Shown: positions 1 to 6,599, counted from the first letter of the stretch. The stretch: 7,130 nucleotides of DNA from Verrucomicrobiota bacterium (GCA_009885275.1 VFKY01000136.1:1-7130), one strand, 5' to 3'. Notes: generated by a model not told the origin, from the sequence alone. Numbers and translations: made by a program.

Positions 1-1
1 C

Positions 2-1999
2 GATGACACCGGCTGGCATTCCTCAAGTCCGCAATCGCTGAAAATCAGTGAGGGTCTGCTGGGCTATTCTCAGGAAGCGAACATGCCAGAGAAAAAACCT
101 TTCCTGGAACTTCCAAGTGCTGAACTGGTGATCACCCCTGATGCTTGGAACAAAGACAAGGGTGTTGAACTTCTTCACTTCGAGCAACCCATGATCAGAC
201 TGCGGGATGCGAATACGCCGTGGTTTGATCCTGCGACGACCGCGCCCGAAACAGTAGCGCCTCCAATCGCAGTGACTGCGGAGTTGCCTTGGTATAAACA
301 ACTCCACTTTCGTTCTCTTGAACTTAATCATGGTAAAGTGGATCTGCTGACTTCCGGTAAAAAACCGGTGGACGCTCAGGCCAGCGTCAACATCACCACC
401 GAGTCCACGGAAGCTACTGGCGACATTCACCGACTGCGATTCGAAACGATGGAAATGCGACTGCCAACACTTTCGAGCTTGCCTTTCCCGGTGGCCCGAG
501 CAGACCGATTCGAAGGAACCGTAAAATTACCTCAAGTATGGACTGAGCATCGCATTGAAACACTCAGCTTAAATGGAGCGAGCATTGATGCGGGGGAAGC
601 GCTGATGCGGTTATTCGAAACGGAATCGACAACACCATCAGAAAAAGAAGCGCCCTTAGAAAAAACTCCGATCGAGAAAAAAGCGGCGCCATGGACGGTG
701 GGTCACCTCAGCATTGCAGAAAGCAATGTCAGCGTTGCTGATGTCGTCCCCGGACTTCCCAGCTTGCGCTTCGGGCTAAAGCTGGAGGTGCAAGACTCGC
801 CATTGGAAATGGAGGAGCTCATGAAAAACTCCCTGCCACAACGCATTGAGTTGGCAAACTTGAACATTCCCTCGCCTTATGAGCCACTCCGTTCTGTGGC
901 AGAACTGGACAGCGTCTTCATCAACTTCACCCTTGCTGGACTGGTCCGAAAAGAGATCGAAAAAGTCGAGATCGTCAGTCCGACACTTTTTGTAGGAGAA
1001 GACCTTTTCTGGTATGTGGATTACTATCGGAAATACACCGCGCAAAACGCGGCGCCCACCAAAGGCGAGCCTCTCATCTCTGGTCTCAATCGTGCGCTAG
1101 CTCTTGCTGAAGCCGTGAAGGTGATCGAACAGGAGCCGCCCACCAGTGAGGCAGCCTGGAGTGTACGGCGATTACAGATTCACAGTGGCAAACTGGTGCT
1201 CGCACCGAAAGGCAAACCGCTCAAGGGTTTTCGCGAACCCTTCCCCTTCAATATCGACACCGAGATCAAGCAAGGCACACTGGAGGCCGCGATGGAGATT
1301 CCTCATGACACGTATCCCATCCCGGATTTCGATGTTCAACTCGTAGGCATGAAAGGGAAAGTACAGTTCAATTTGCCGCTAAAGAAGAAAGACAACAACC
1401 TTGTCGAGACCTTCGAAATCGACAGCGTGCGCTGGCGCAAATTAAAGACGGGCAAGGCGTTTCTCACCGTCACTTACGATGCCGCGGGCATCTATGCCCA
1501 GTTTGGCGCTGATGCTTATGAAGGTTACATCAATGGCGCATTTAATGTGTATCTCGATGACAATTTTCACTGGGACGGCTGGATCGGCGGCAAGAACGTA
1601 CAAACCCATGAGCTTACGAAAATACTTTGCCCCGGATACTTCCTCATGGATGGACGAGTAGAAGCCACGCTAGTAGCACAGGGCAGTAAAAACGAACTTT
1701 ATCAAGCGGACGGAACCTTCAAGAATCACACACCGGGCCGATTCAAAATCCAGGCGCTAAATCAATTGATCGAAGACATGCCTAAGGAATGGGCCGTCAT
1801 ACAAAAACAGATCACACAGATCGGACTGGAAACCATGCGAGACTTCGACTATGACAAGGTGGAATCGAATTGCCGATTCTATGGGCGCGAGGGCAAAGGC
1901 TTCATGCGATTCACCGGGCCACAGGGTTCACGCAATTTTGAAATTAACGTCTATGATCACCGCTGGAAAACCGATGAATCTGCCCTTACCAAGCAATAG
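2..1999 (+). CDS. ydbH: YdbH-like AsmA-family inter-membrane lipid transport protein, 5'-partial
   Basis: The frame is open from the left edge, so the true start and the expected N-terminal membrane anchor lie outside; the ATG at 83 is internal. About 665 residues are visible, rich in alternating hydrophobic beta-strand segments with no membrane helix, as expected of the periplasmic beta-groove of AsmA-like proteins. A hydrophilic Glu/Lys/Pro-rich insert lies near nt 620-695. The last ~60 residues carry a pattern like the E. coli YdbH C-terminus: a Leu/Met-x-x-Phe-x-Tyr segment (METMRDFDYD-like, nt ~1834-1857), a charged strand, a 'GKGFMRF' strand, then Gly-rich NFEINVY. In E. coli, YdbH is one of three partly redundant AsmA-like proteins (with TamB and YhdP) that bridge inner and outer membrane for phospholipid transport and works with lipoprotein YnbE. 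The next gene is a YnbE-like lipoprotein, which supports this call over a generic AsmA protein. Family assignment is solid; the YdbH subtype is inferred from C-terminus and context. Confidence 0.75.
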   Translation, partial: DDTGWHSSSPQSLKISEGLLGYSQEANMPEKKPFLELPSAELVITPDAWNKDKGVELLHFEQPMIRLRDANTPWFDPATTAPETVAPPIAVTAELPWYKQLHFRSLELNHGKVDLLTSGKKPVDAQASVNITTESTEATGDIHRLRFETMEMRLPTLSSLPFPVARADRFEGTVKLPQVWTEHRIETLSLNGASIDAGEALMRLFETESTTPSEKEAPLEKTPIEKKAAPWTVGHLSIAESNVSVADVVPGLPSLRFGLKLEVQDSPLEMEELMKNSLPQRIELANLNIPSPYEPLRSVAELDSVFINFTLAGLVRKEIEKVEIVSPTLFVGEDLFWYVDYYRKYTAQNAAPTKGEPLISGLNRALALAEAVKVIEQEPPTSEAAWSVRRLQIHSGKLVLAPKGKPLKGFREPFPFNIDTEIKQGTLEAAMEIPHDTYPIPDFDVQLVGMKGKVQFNLPLKKKDNNLVETFEIDSVRWRKLKTGKAFLTVTYDAAGIYAQFGADAYEGYINGAFNVYLDDNFHWDGWIGGKNVQTHELTKILCPGYFLMDGRVEATLVAQGSKNELYQADGTFKNHTPGRFKIQALNQLIEDMPKEWAVIQKQITQIGLETMRDFDYDKVESNCRFYGREGKGFMRFTGPQGSRNFEINVYDHRWKTDESALTKQ

Positions 2000-2015
2000 C
2001 CCTCTCTCGTATCAA

Positions 2016-2549
2016 ATGAGACCCCGCATCTTGGGGTTATCACTTTGTTCGGGCGCGCTCCTTTTTCTATCGGCTTGCGACAGCTTCAAGGTCAATCTTT
2101 CTGCGCCTGATCCGATCAAGGTAGACGTGAACATGCGACTTGATGTCTATCAATATCGCGGAGAAGAACCAAGCAAACCTGACGCCGCCCAAGTCAGCTA
2201 TGAAGAAGCCGTAACACGCCAGCGCAATCGCATGGCAGAAGTGCAAAAACTTAAAGACAATCGTCTTGTGGGCGAAGATCATCGAGCGCTTTTGCATCTT
2301 CGTGAGAAACCCGGTGGCGAATGGGGCACTTATGTAGAGAGTGCCGTGACCACGGAAAATGAAGATCGCACCCTACTCATGCGTCATGCCGCGCAAGAAA
2401 GTAATCGCGCCCTTCATGAAGTGCAGGAAGAACAATGGAAGCTCCGCACGGAAAAAGCATTCAAGGGAGAATGGATCGAAGTGCCCGGTGAAAAGGATAA
2501 AACGTTCAAATGGATCCAAGCAGAAGGACCGAAGACGAAGAAAGAGTAG
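2016..2549 (+). CDS. YnbE-YdbL (DUF1318) fusion lipoprotein, partner of YdbH
   Basis: 177 aa. Residues 1-20 form a lipoprotein signal peptide (basic MRPR, hydrophobic core, lipobox LSA-C21). Residues 21-44 (Cys, then KVNLSAPDPIKVDVNMRLDV) follow E. coli YnbE closely: Cys, short strand, Ala-Pro-x-x-Pro-Ile, then alternating V/N/M/L strand. Residues ~75-167 resemble YdbL/DUF1318: a 'Lys...LVGE' motif (K80-E87), a Leu-rich stretch, an Asn/Ala/Arg-rich helix, then a 'Lys-Ala...GEWIEV...KWIQ' ending like the YdbL 'G-x-W/Y-V...WV' tail. YnbE is the outer-membrane partner of YdbH; YdbL is an accessory encoded third in that operon. Here both appear in one chain, 16 bp after the ydbH-like stop, so translation is probably coupled. 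I chose ATG 2016 because it gives a normal 20-residue signal peptide. An in-frame ATG at 1974, overlapping the upstream gene and preceded by GGAAAA, would give a 35-residue leader and cannot be excluded. Asp22 follows the lipidated Cys, which in E. coli favours inner-membrane retention. Confidence 0.8.
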   Translation: MRPRILGLSLCSGALLFLSACDSFKVNLSAPDPIKVDVNMRLDVYQYRGEEPSKPDAAQVSYEEAVTRQRNRMAEVQKLKDNRLVGEDHRALLHLREKPGGEWGTYVESAVTTENEDRTLLMRHAAQESNRALHEVQEEQWKLRTEKAFKGEWIEVPGEKDKTFKWIQAEGPKTKKE

Positions 2550-2560
2550 CCTCTCTACTC
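2544..2560. repeat. Inverted repeat formed by two convergent stop codons
   Basis: GAGTAG (2544-2549) and CTACTC (2555-2560) are perfect 6-bp inverted repeats around a 5-nt loop (CCTCT). Each arm contains the TAG stop of one of the two convergent genes. The stem is short, half G:C, and has no following T tract on either strand, so it is at best a weak transcript-end structure and may be chance. Confidence 0.35.
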
Positions 2561-3382
2561 ATCCCGCGGTGGCGTCTTTTCGCTGATTAAGACCTCTTCG
2601 CCAATTTTTTCCGGCATGGTCTTAAAGAACTCCACATCAAGCACGGTCATGATACGGACAAAGATCTCTCGGAAGATCACCTTGATTGTCCACTCGGAAC
2701 CACGGTCTTCTGCATTGTAGGCAATGCAGCCTTCCATACCATAACGTCGCGCAATATAGACAGCACGGGTGTTGGGATAATATTGTGAAATAATAGTGCA
2801 CTCATCCTGCCGGAAAACTTTGTGGGCACGAATCACACTATCGAGCGTGCGATAGCCAGCATTATCGCAGTAAATATGATTTGCAGGAACGCCACGCGCA
2901 ATCAGCGCTTCCTTCATGTCATAAGCTTCACTGTAATCCTCGTCATCACTTTTTCCGCTTACGATAAGATACTGCAATTTCTGCTCTCTATAGAGCTCGG
3001 CCGCAGCCTCCATACGAGTGGTAAAATGGCGATTCTCATATTTACCCACCATCTTCGGACAACCCAGAACTAGACCGACAAAGCGCGGGGGTATCTCATC
3101 CACATTGTCATAAATCAAACCGCGTCCAGTGTGCCAAACAATGAGGTAGCATGCGAGGATCCCGATAGAAACATGCGATCCCACAAGGATTATTCGAACC
3201 AGCCAGCGCATGAGAAACCCATCAAACCAGACCATCTCCCGGCTAATCCAAGCCATGAGCCCCGTCTGCGGTACCTCATCATCTTCGTCCTCGTCTTCAA
3301 GGACATCAAGGTCCTCATCCTCGATTTCGTCGTCATCGTGGGGTCGCGGTTTTTTAGAAGCTGATTTGTCCGGTTGACGCAT
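2555..3382 (-). CDS. sanA: SanA/YdcF-like (DUF218) membrane protein with acidic N-terminal tail
   Basis: 275 aa. Residues 1-40 are hydrophilic, with 17 of 21 residues acidic between D16 and E36. Residues ~58-83 are one membrane segment, followed by a DUF218 domain at ~100-250. The domain shows the SanA landmarks in order: VGLVLGCPK (102-110), a TRMEAA helix (122-127), LIVSGKSDDE (139-148), a 'Y-x-E-A-x-D-M...LIARGVPANHI' helix-loop (150-170), AGYRTLDS (175-182) and the 'TIISQ...RAVYIARRYGM' segment (196-216). E. coli SanA is an inner-membrane protein with its domain in the periplasm; its loss gives vancomycin sensitivity at high temperature. The biochemical activity of the family is not settled. 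The acidic tail would be cytoplasmic if topology matches E. coli and is an addition to the short SanA N-terminus. The gene is convergent with the lipoprotein gene (5 bp) and divergent from dtd (19 bp). AGGA sits 9 nt upstream of the ATG, supporting this start. Family call sure; sanA rather than a YdcF-type paralogue is moderately sure. Confidence 0.85.
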   Translation of the reverse strand: MRQPDKSASKKPRPHDDDEIEDEDLDVLEDEDEDDEVPQTGLMAWISREMVWFDGFLMRWLVRIILVGSHVSIGILACYLIVWHTGRGLIYDNVDEIPPRFVGLVLGCPKMVGKYENRHFTTRMEAAAELYREQKLQYLIVSGKSDDEDYSEAYDMKEALIARGVPANHIYCDNAGYRTLDSVIRAHKVFRQDECTIISQYYPNTRAVYIARRYGMEGCIAYNAEDRGSEWTIKVIFREIFVRIMTVLDVEFFKTMPEKIGEEVLISEKTPPRDE

Positions 3383-3401
3383 CGTTTATTATCCTGCCTG
3401 T
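3383..3401. promoter_or_regulatory. Compact divergent promoter region, sanA-like gene / dtd
   Basis: Only 19 bp separate the two start codons. On the minus strand this stretch has AGGA (complement of 3392-3395) at ribosome-binding distance from the sanA-like ATG and GATAAT (complement of 3388-3393) as a -10-like hexamer. On the plus strand TATTAT (3387-3392) is -10-like, about 10 nt before the dtd ATG, which would give a nearly leaderless mRNA. No well-spaced -35 was found for either direction; TTGACG at 3374-3379 is too close to TATTAT. The promoter assignment is tentative, and promoters could lie inside the opposing coding regions. Confidence 0.25.
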
Positions 3402-3854
3402 ATGCGCGCATTGATTCAACGAGTTTCGTCTGCAAGTGTCACCATTGAGCAAAATATTATATCAAGCATCCCAACAGGGCTGCTCATATTCCTTGGTATT
3501 GAAGATGACGACACCCATGAAGATGTGCTCTGGCTCGCCGGAAAAATCAGTAAACTCCGCATCTTTCCTGACGCACAAGGGAAAATGAATGCCTCGATCA
3601 TAGATATCTGCGGACGCTTGCTCGTGGTCAGTCAATTCACCCTTCACGCCAGCACCAGGAAGGGGAATCGCCCCTCATTTATTAAAGCGGCCCGACCCGA
3701 TATCGCCACGCCACTCTATGAATTATTCCTTTCTCATCTCAAACAGGAAGTCGGGCAACCCATTGAAAGCGGTATCTTTGGAGCGGATATGCAGGTAACC
3801 CTCGTCAATGATGGCCCCGTTACCATCTGGATAGACAGCAAGGCCAAGGAGTGA
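3402..3854 (+). CDS. dtd: D-aminoacyl-tRNA deacylase (DTD)
   Basis: 150 aa, close to the usual ~145-150. It hydrolyses D-amino acids (classically D-Tyr) and glycine mischarged to tRNA, acting in the cytoplasm as a homodimer. The start is the canonical MRALIQRVSSASVTI. The two active-site signatures are both intact: SQFTLHA at residues 77-83, with Thr80 at the conserved position, and NDGPVT at 136-141 containing the Gly138-cisPro139 pair that recognises the D-chirality. The preceding FGADMQV is also typical. No Shine-Dalgarno sequence precedes the ATG. The gene is divergent from the sanA-like gene and lies 31 bp upstream of an amidase on the same strand, so those two may share a transcript. 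Nothing appears truncated or unusual. Confidence 0.97.
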   Translation: MRALIQRVSSASVTIEQNIISSIPTGLLIFLGIEDDDTHEDVLWLAGKISKLRIFPDAQGKMNASIIDICGRLLVVSQFTLHASTRKGNRPSFIKAARPDIATPLYELFLSHLKQEVGQPIESGIFGADMQVTLVNDGPVTIWIDSKAKE

Positions 3855-3885
3855 TCATTGCAAACCGCCTTCTATTGTGTAGTAT

Positions 3886-5421
3886 ATGGCCCCCATGGCA
3901 CCAGAAAAACCCAAGCCAAAGCGACCGCTCAAATCAATTTTGAGCCTCATCGTGCTGTGCGCTCTTGGACTGTGGTTGGACATGTCTTCACACCAAGACA
4001 AAAACAAGCTACCCGTGGACAAGCCCGCGGAGCCTTCCACTGCGGACATGGCAAAGCCGACACTCGCGACCACTCCTACCGCGACAGACATCGCACCCGA
4101 AAAGATCCCCACACCCGCACCCATCCCGCCCGAACCGACAACGACACCGACATCGATGCTCGGTCCCATGATCGTCGCAACAGATAAACCTATCGTGTTG
4201 ATGAGGGAACCTAGCGTGCTGCCCCTCGTGGAGCTTGAAAAGCCTGCCATGCGCTTGCCGGATGTCATTACCCCGCCTTTTGCCATGGCTTCATCGAGGT
4301 CCAAGTTACCCGAGGAAGATGATCTCCCTAAAATTCCACCCTCGATGGAAGGCCCCCCTAAAGACGTGACTAGCGCCAAAGCCTTAACCCGAGACATGGA
4401 AGGCAAAGACGATGGTGAATTTGGAAAGCCAGATCCTGATGATGCCGATAAGATCACGAAGATGACGGAAAAGGGCGGCAAAGCCACCTCCTCTAAAAGC
4501 TCCGATATGGCGGGCTGGGAGCTGATGCGCTATCACGACCATGACTTTGTCACGGGAGAAAGCCTTCAGAAGTTTTATCGCTTCAACGAACTGAAGGTGG
4601 AGGGCAACAACGTCTGGTTTCGCTCGCCGGTATTGGTCATGAAAGCGACACTTGGAAGCGTGGAGTTGCTCATCAACAACATCAAATTTATCATGAGCTA
4701 CCCCGCCATGGAACTGAATGGCAAGCCCTGCTTCTCCCGACTGGACTTATGCAAGCTCATTGACCCCGTCCTGCGCCCCAGCTATATCGGCAATAAGAAC
4801 AACGGGTTCGACACCGTTATTCTCGATCCCGGACACGGAGGCCACGACTCCGGCGCCAAGGGTGTTTATGGTTACGAGAAGGACTATGCCCTAAAACTCG
4901 CCAACTCTTTAAAAGCTGTCTTGCTGAAACAAGGTTTAAAGGTGCAAATGACACGCACAGATGACACCTTCGTCTCCTTGGCAAGTCGAGTGGCCTTCGC
5001 CAATAAAATTCCCAACAGCATCTATGTCAGCCTTCATTTTAATTCGGGCGGTAGCTCTGCCACCGGCATCGAAACTTTCGCTTTCTCCCCTCAAGGTAGC
5101 TCCTCCATCTATGGTGCCCGCTCCGTTGACTCTCTTGCCTTCAATGGCAACTCGCGCGACTCCGAGAACATTGCCCTTGCCACCTCCATTCACGCCTCCG
5201 TCGTGCATCGTTTCAAGCTGGTGGACCGTGGCGTGAAGCGAGCCCGCTGGCATGTATTGAAGGGATTGGAACGTCCCGGCGTGCTTTTCGAAGGCGGATT
5301 TGTCACCAGCCCCGTCGATTGCCGCTTGATTGCCGCAGAAAATTTCCGGTCCGAACTGGCTGTCACCATCGGCCAGGCCATCATGAACTACCGGCGCGCA
5401 TTACAACCGCGTTCAAGGTAG
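3886..5421 (+). CDS. Membrane-anchored N-acetylmuramoyl-L-alanine amidase (Amidase_3)
   Basis: 511 aa. It is predicted to cleave the amide bond between N-acetylmuramic acid and the L-Ala of peptidoglycan stems in the periplasm. Domain order: short basic N-terminus; a short hydrophobic anchor (~17-31); a long Pro/Thr/Lys/Asp-rich, probably disordered linker (~35-205); a small beta domain (~209-300) whose 'VELLINNIKF...ELNGKPCFSRLDLCKLIDP' pattern resembles the copper amine oxidase N-terminal-like 'stalk' domain of some amidases; then Amidase_3 (~309-506). The zinc/catalytic set is complete: His317 in DPGHGGHDSGA, Glu331 in YGYEKDYAL, His384 in SLHFNS, and Glu469 in VLFEGGF. An in-frame TAG at 3880-3882 fixes ATG 3886 as the earliest possible start; M4 is the only close alternative. 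No Shine-Dalgarno site is at normal distance. The gene follows dtd by 31 bp. A role in cell separation or wall remodelling is inferred. Whether the anchor is a retained helix or a cleaved signal is unclear; no good cleavage site was seen. Confidence 0.93.
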   Translation: MAPMAPEKPKPKRPLKSILSLIVLCALGLWLDMSSHQDKNKLPVDKPAEPSTADMAKPTLATTPTATDIAPEKIPTPAPIPPEPTTTPTSMLGPMIVATDKPIVLMREPSVLPLVELEKPAMRLPDVITPPFAMASSRSKLPEEDDLPKIPPSMEGPPKDVTSAKALTRDMEGKDDGEFGKPDPDDADKITKMTEKGGKATSSKSSDMAGWELMRYHDHDFVTGESLQKFYRFNELKVEGNNVWFRSPVLVMKATLGSVELLINNIKFIMSYPAMELNGKPCFSRLDLCKLIDPVLRPSYIGNKNNGFDTVILDPGHGGHDSGAKGVYGYEKDYALKLANSLKAVLLKQGLKVQMTRTDDTFVSLASRVAFANKIPNSIYVSLHFNSGGSSATGIETFAFSPQGSSSIYGARSVDSLAFNGNSRDSENIALATSIHASVVHRFKLVDRGVKRARWHVLKGLERPGVLFEGGFVTSPVDCRLIAAENFRSELAVTIGQAIMNYRRALQPRSR

Positions 5422-5546
5422 ACGAACCGAACTCCCTCGCTAAAGTGTGTGGCCCATTCTTTCTAAAGCGCAAGATTTGACACATTTTTTAGCTTCCGAA
5501 ACCGCAAGATCAGACGTAACGATTACAAAATTCTTCTTCTCCAAAA
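5422..5546. other. Intergenic spacer upstream of desaturase gene
   Basis: These 125 bp separate the amidase stop from the desaturase start. They hold a consensus-like TTGACA at 5477-5482 followed by T6 (5485-5490), but no -10 hexamer at 16-18 nt. There is no clear terminator stem after the amidase and no Shine-Dalgarno site before the desaturase ATG; the final 20 nt are pyrimidine-rich and then A5. An independent desaturase promoter here is likely from spacing alone but is not demonstrated by motifs. Confidence 0.3.
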
Positions 5547-6599
5547 ATGACTACTGATACCCCAAGTCTTCCTTCCCGTATGTGGCGCGGTTTTGTGATC
5601 ATGCTGCGTCAATGGTGGGACACCGACTATCACCCCGCCGGCATGGATTCCTTGCGCCAGTCTCCAGATGAGATCGATCTAAAACGCTGCGCCCCTTTTA
5701 TTTTTCTGCACCTAGGCTGCCTTTTCGTTATCTGGGTTGGCTTCAGTTGGTTCGCCCTAGCTGCTGCGGTAGCCCTCTATGTCGTGCGCATGTTTGCCAT
5801 CACTGCCTTCTACCACCGTTACTTTTCGCATCGTGCTTACAAGACCTCACGGTTCATGCAATTCCTGTTTGCCGTGATTGGCAATACCGCCATGCAACGT
5901 GGCGCCCTCTGGTGGGCCGCTCACCATCGCCACCATCATCAACACTCCGATGAAGAGGTCGATGTTCATTCCCCTATTCAGCGCGGATTCCTCTGGTCCC
6001 ACATCGGATGGATCACCAGCCCAAGAAATTTTCCCACCGAATACTCTCGTATCAAGGACTTCGCCAAGCACCCAGAGTTAGTGTTCCTCAACCGTCATGA
6101 CATGATCATTCCGCTGCTTTATGGCGCCACGCTCTGGCTTGTGGGTTGGCTATTACAAATGTATGCGCCCTCTCTCGGCACCACGGGGGCTCAATTGTTT
6201 GTCTGGGGCTTTTTTGTCAGCACTGTCCCCCTCATGCACGGCACGTTTTTCATTAACTCCCTTGCCCACGTCTTTGGTGGTCGCCGCTTTAAAACCACGG
6301 ATACCAGCCGCAACAGTCTGCTCCTCGCCGTCATCACCCTCGGCGAAGGCTGGCACAACAATCACCACCACTACATGCACTCCGCACGTCAGGGCTTTTA
6401 CTGGTATGAGTTGGACATCAGCTTCTATGTCATCAAAATGCTCTCATGGGTCGGCCTCGTCTGGGATGTAAGACCGGTCCCTGCAAAAATTTACGCAGAA
6501 GCCCGTAACCAAGGCATTTCAAAAGACTCGGCAGCATCCGCAGACGCCGAAGAAGACGATATTTCAGCGCCCACCGCCACCGCCGAACTCGGCAGTTGA
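5547..6599 (+). CDS. Membrane fatty acid (acyl-CoA/acyl-lipid delta-9-type) desaturase
   Basis: 350 aa integral membrane di-iron desaturase, which would introduce a cis double bond into saturated acyl chains using O2 and reduced electron carrier. All three histidine boxes are present: HRYFSH (90-95), HRHHH (127-131, in WWAAHHRHHHQHSD) and HNNHH (270-274, in GEGWHNNHHHYMHSA). NSLAH (237-241) supplies the further conserved Asn/His metal-site segment. The order and the 'GEGWHNNHHxxxxSARQGFYWYELD' context match bacterial stearoyl-CoA-desaturase-like enzymes. Hydrophobic segments lie at ~50-80, 102-115, 186-206 and 216-232, giving the usual four-helix arrangement. The last ~25 residues form an Ala/Asp/Glu/Ser-rich tail with no recognisable domain. 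No fused cytochrome b5 or ferredoxin reductase domain is present, so the electron donor must be encoded elsewhere. The exact substrate (CoA, ACP or lipid-bound) and double-bond position cannot be read from sequence. Use of O2 implies an aerobic or microaerobic host. Confidence 0.95.
   Translation: MTTDTPSLPSRMWRGFVIMLRQWWDTDYHPAGMDSLRQSPDEIDLKRCAPFIFLHLGCLFVIWVGFSWFALAAAVALYVVRMFAITAFYHRYFSHRAYKTSRFMQFLFAVIGNTAMQRGALWWAAHHRHHHQHSDEEVDVHSPIQRGFLWSHIGWITSPRNFPTEYSRIKDFAKHPELVFLNRHDMIIPLLYGATLWLVGWLLQMYAPSLGTTGAQLFVWGFFVSTVPLMHGTFFINSLAHVFGGRRFKTTDTSRNSLLLAVITLGEGWHNNHHHYMHSARQGFYWYELDISFYVIKMLSWVGLVWDVRPVPAKIYAEARNQGISKDSAASADAEEDDISAPTATAELGS

Noticed and set aside
1851..1973. Longest possible lipoprotein start at ATG 1851
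   Set aside because: It would overlap the ydbH-like gene by 149 bp and bury the signal peptide 55 residues from the N-terminus, incompatible with a lipoprotein.
3858..4187. 109-aa plus-strand ORF with TTG start and AAGGAG seven nt upstream
   Set aside because: The AAGGAG is tempting, but the frame runs inside the amidase gene out of phase and gives an Arg/His/Thr-rich product with no family features. The ribosome-binding site is probably a chance result of the dtd 3' end.
3855..4487. 210-aa antisense ORF opposite the amidase linker
   Set aside because: It is a low-complexity Gly/Ser/Val translation produced by the complement of Pro/Thr-rich codons. It has no domain and lies fully antisense to a well-supported gene.
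5485..5490. T6 run as a rho-independent terminator for the amidase
   Set aside because: No G+C-rich stem precedes the T tract.
5477..5510. TTGACA as -35 of a desaturase promoter
   Set aside because: No acceptable -10 hexamer occurs at 16-18 nt spacing, so only the spacer is described and no promoter is called.
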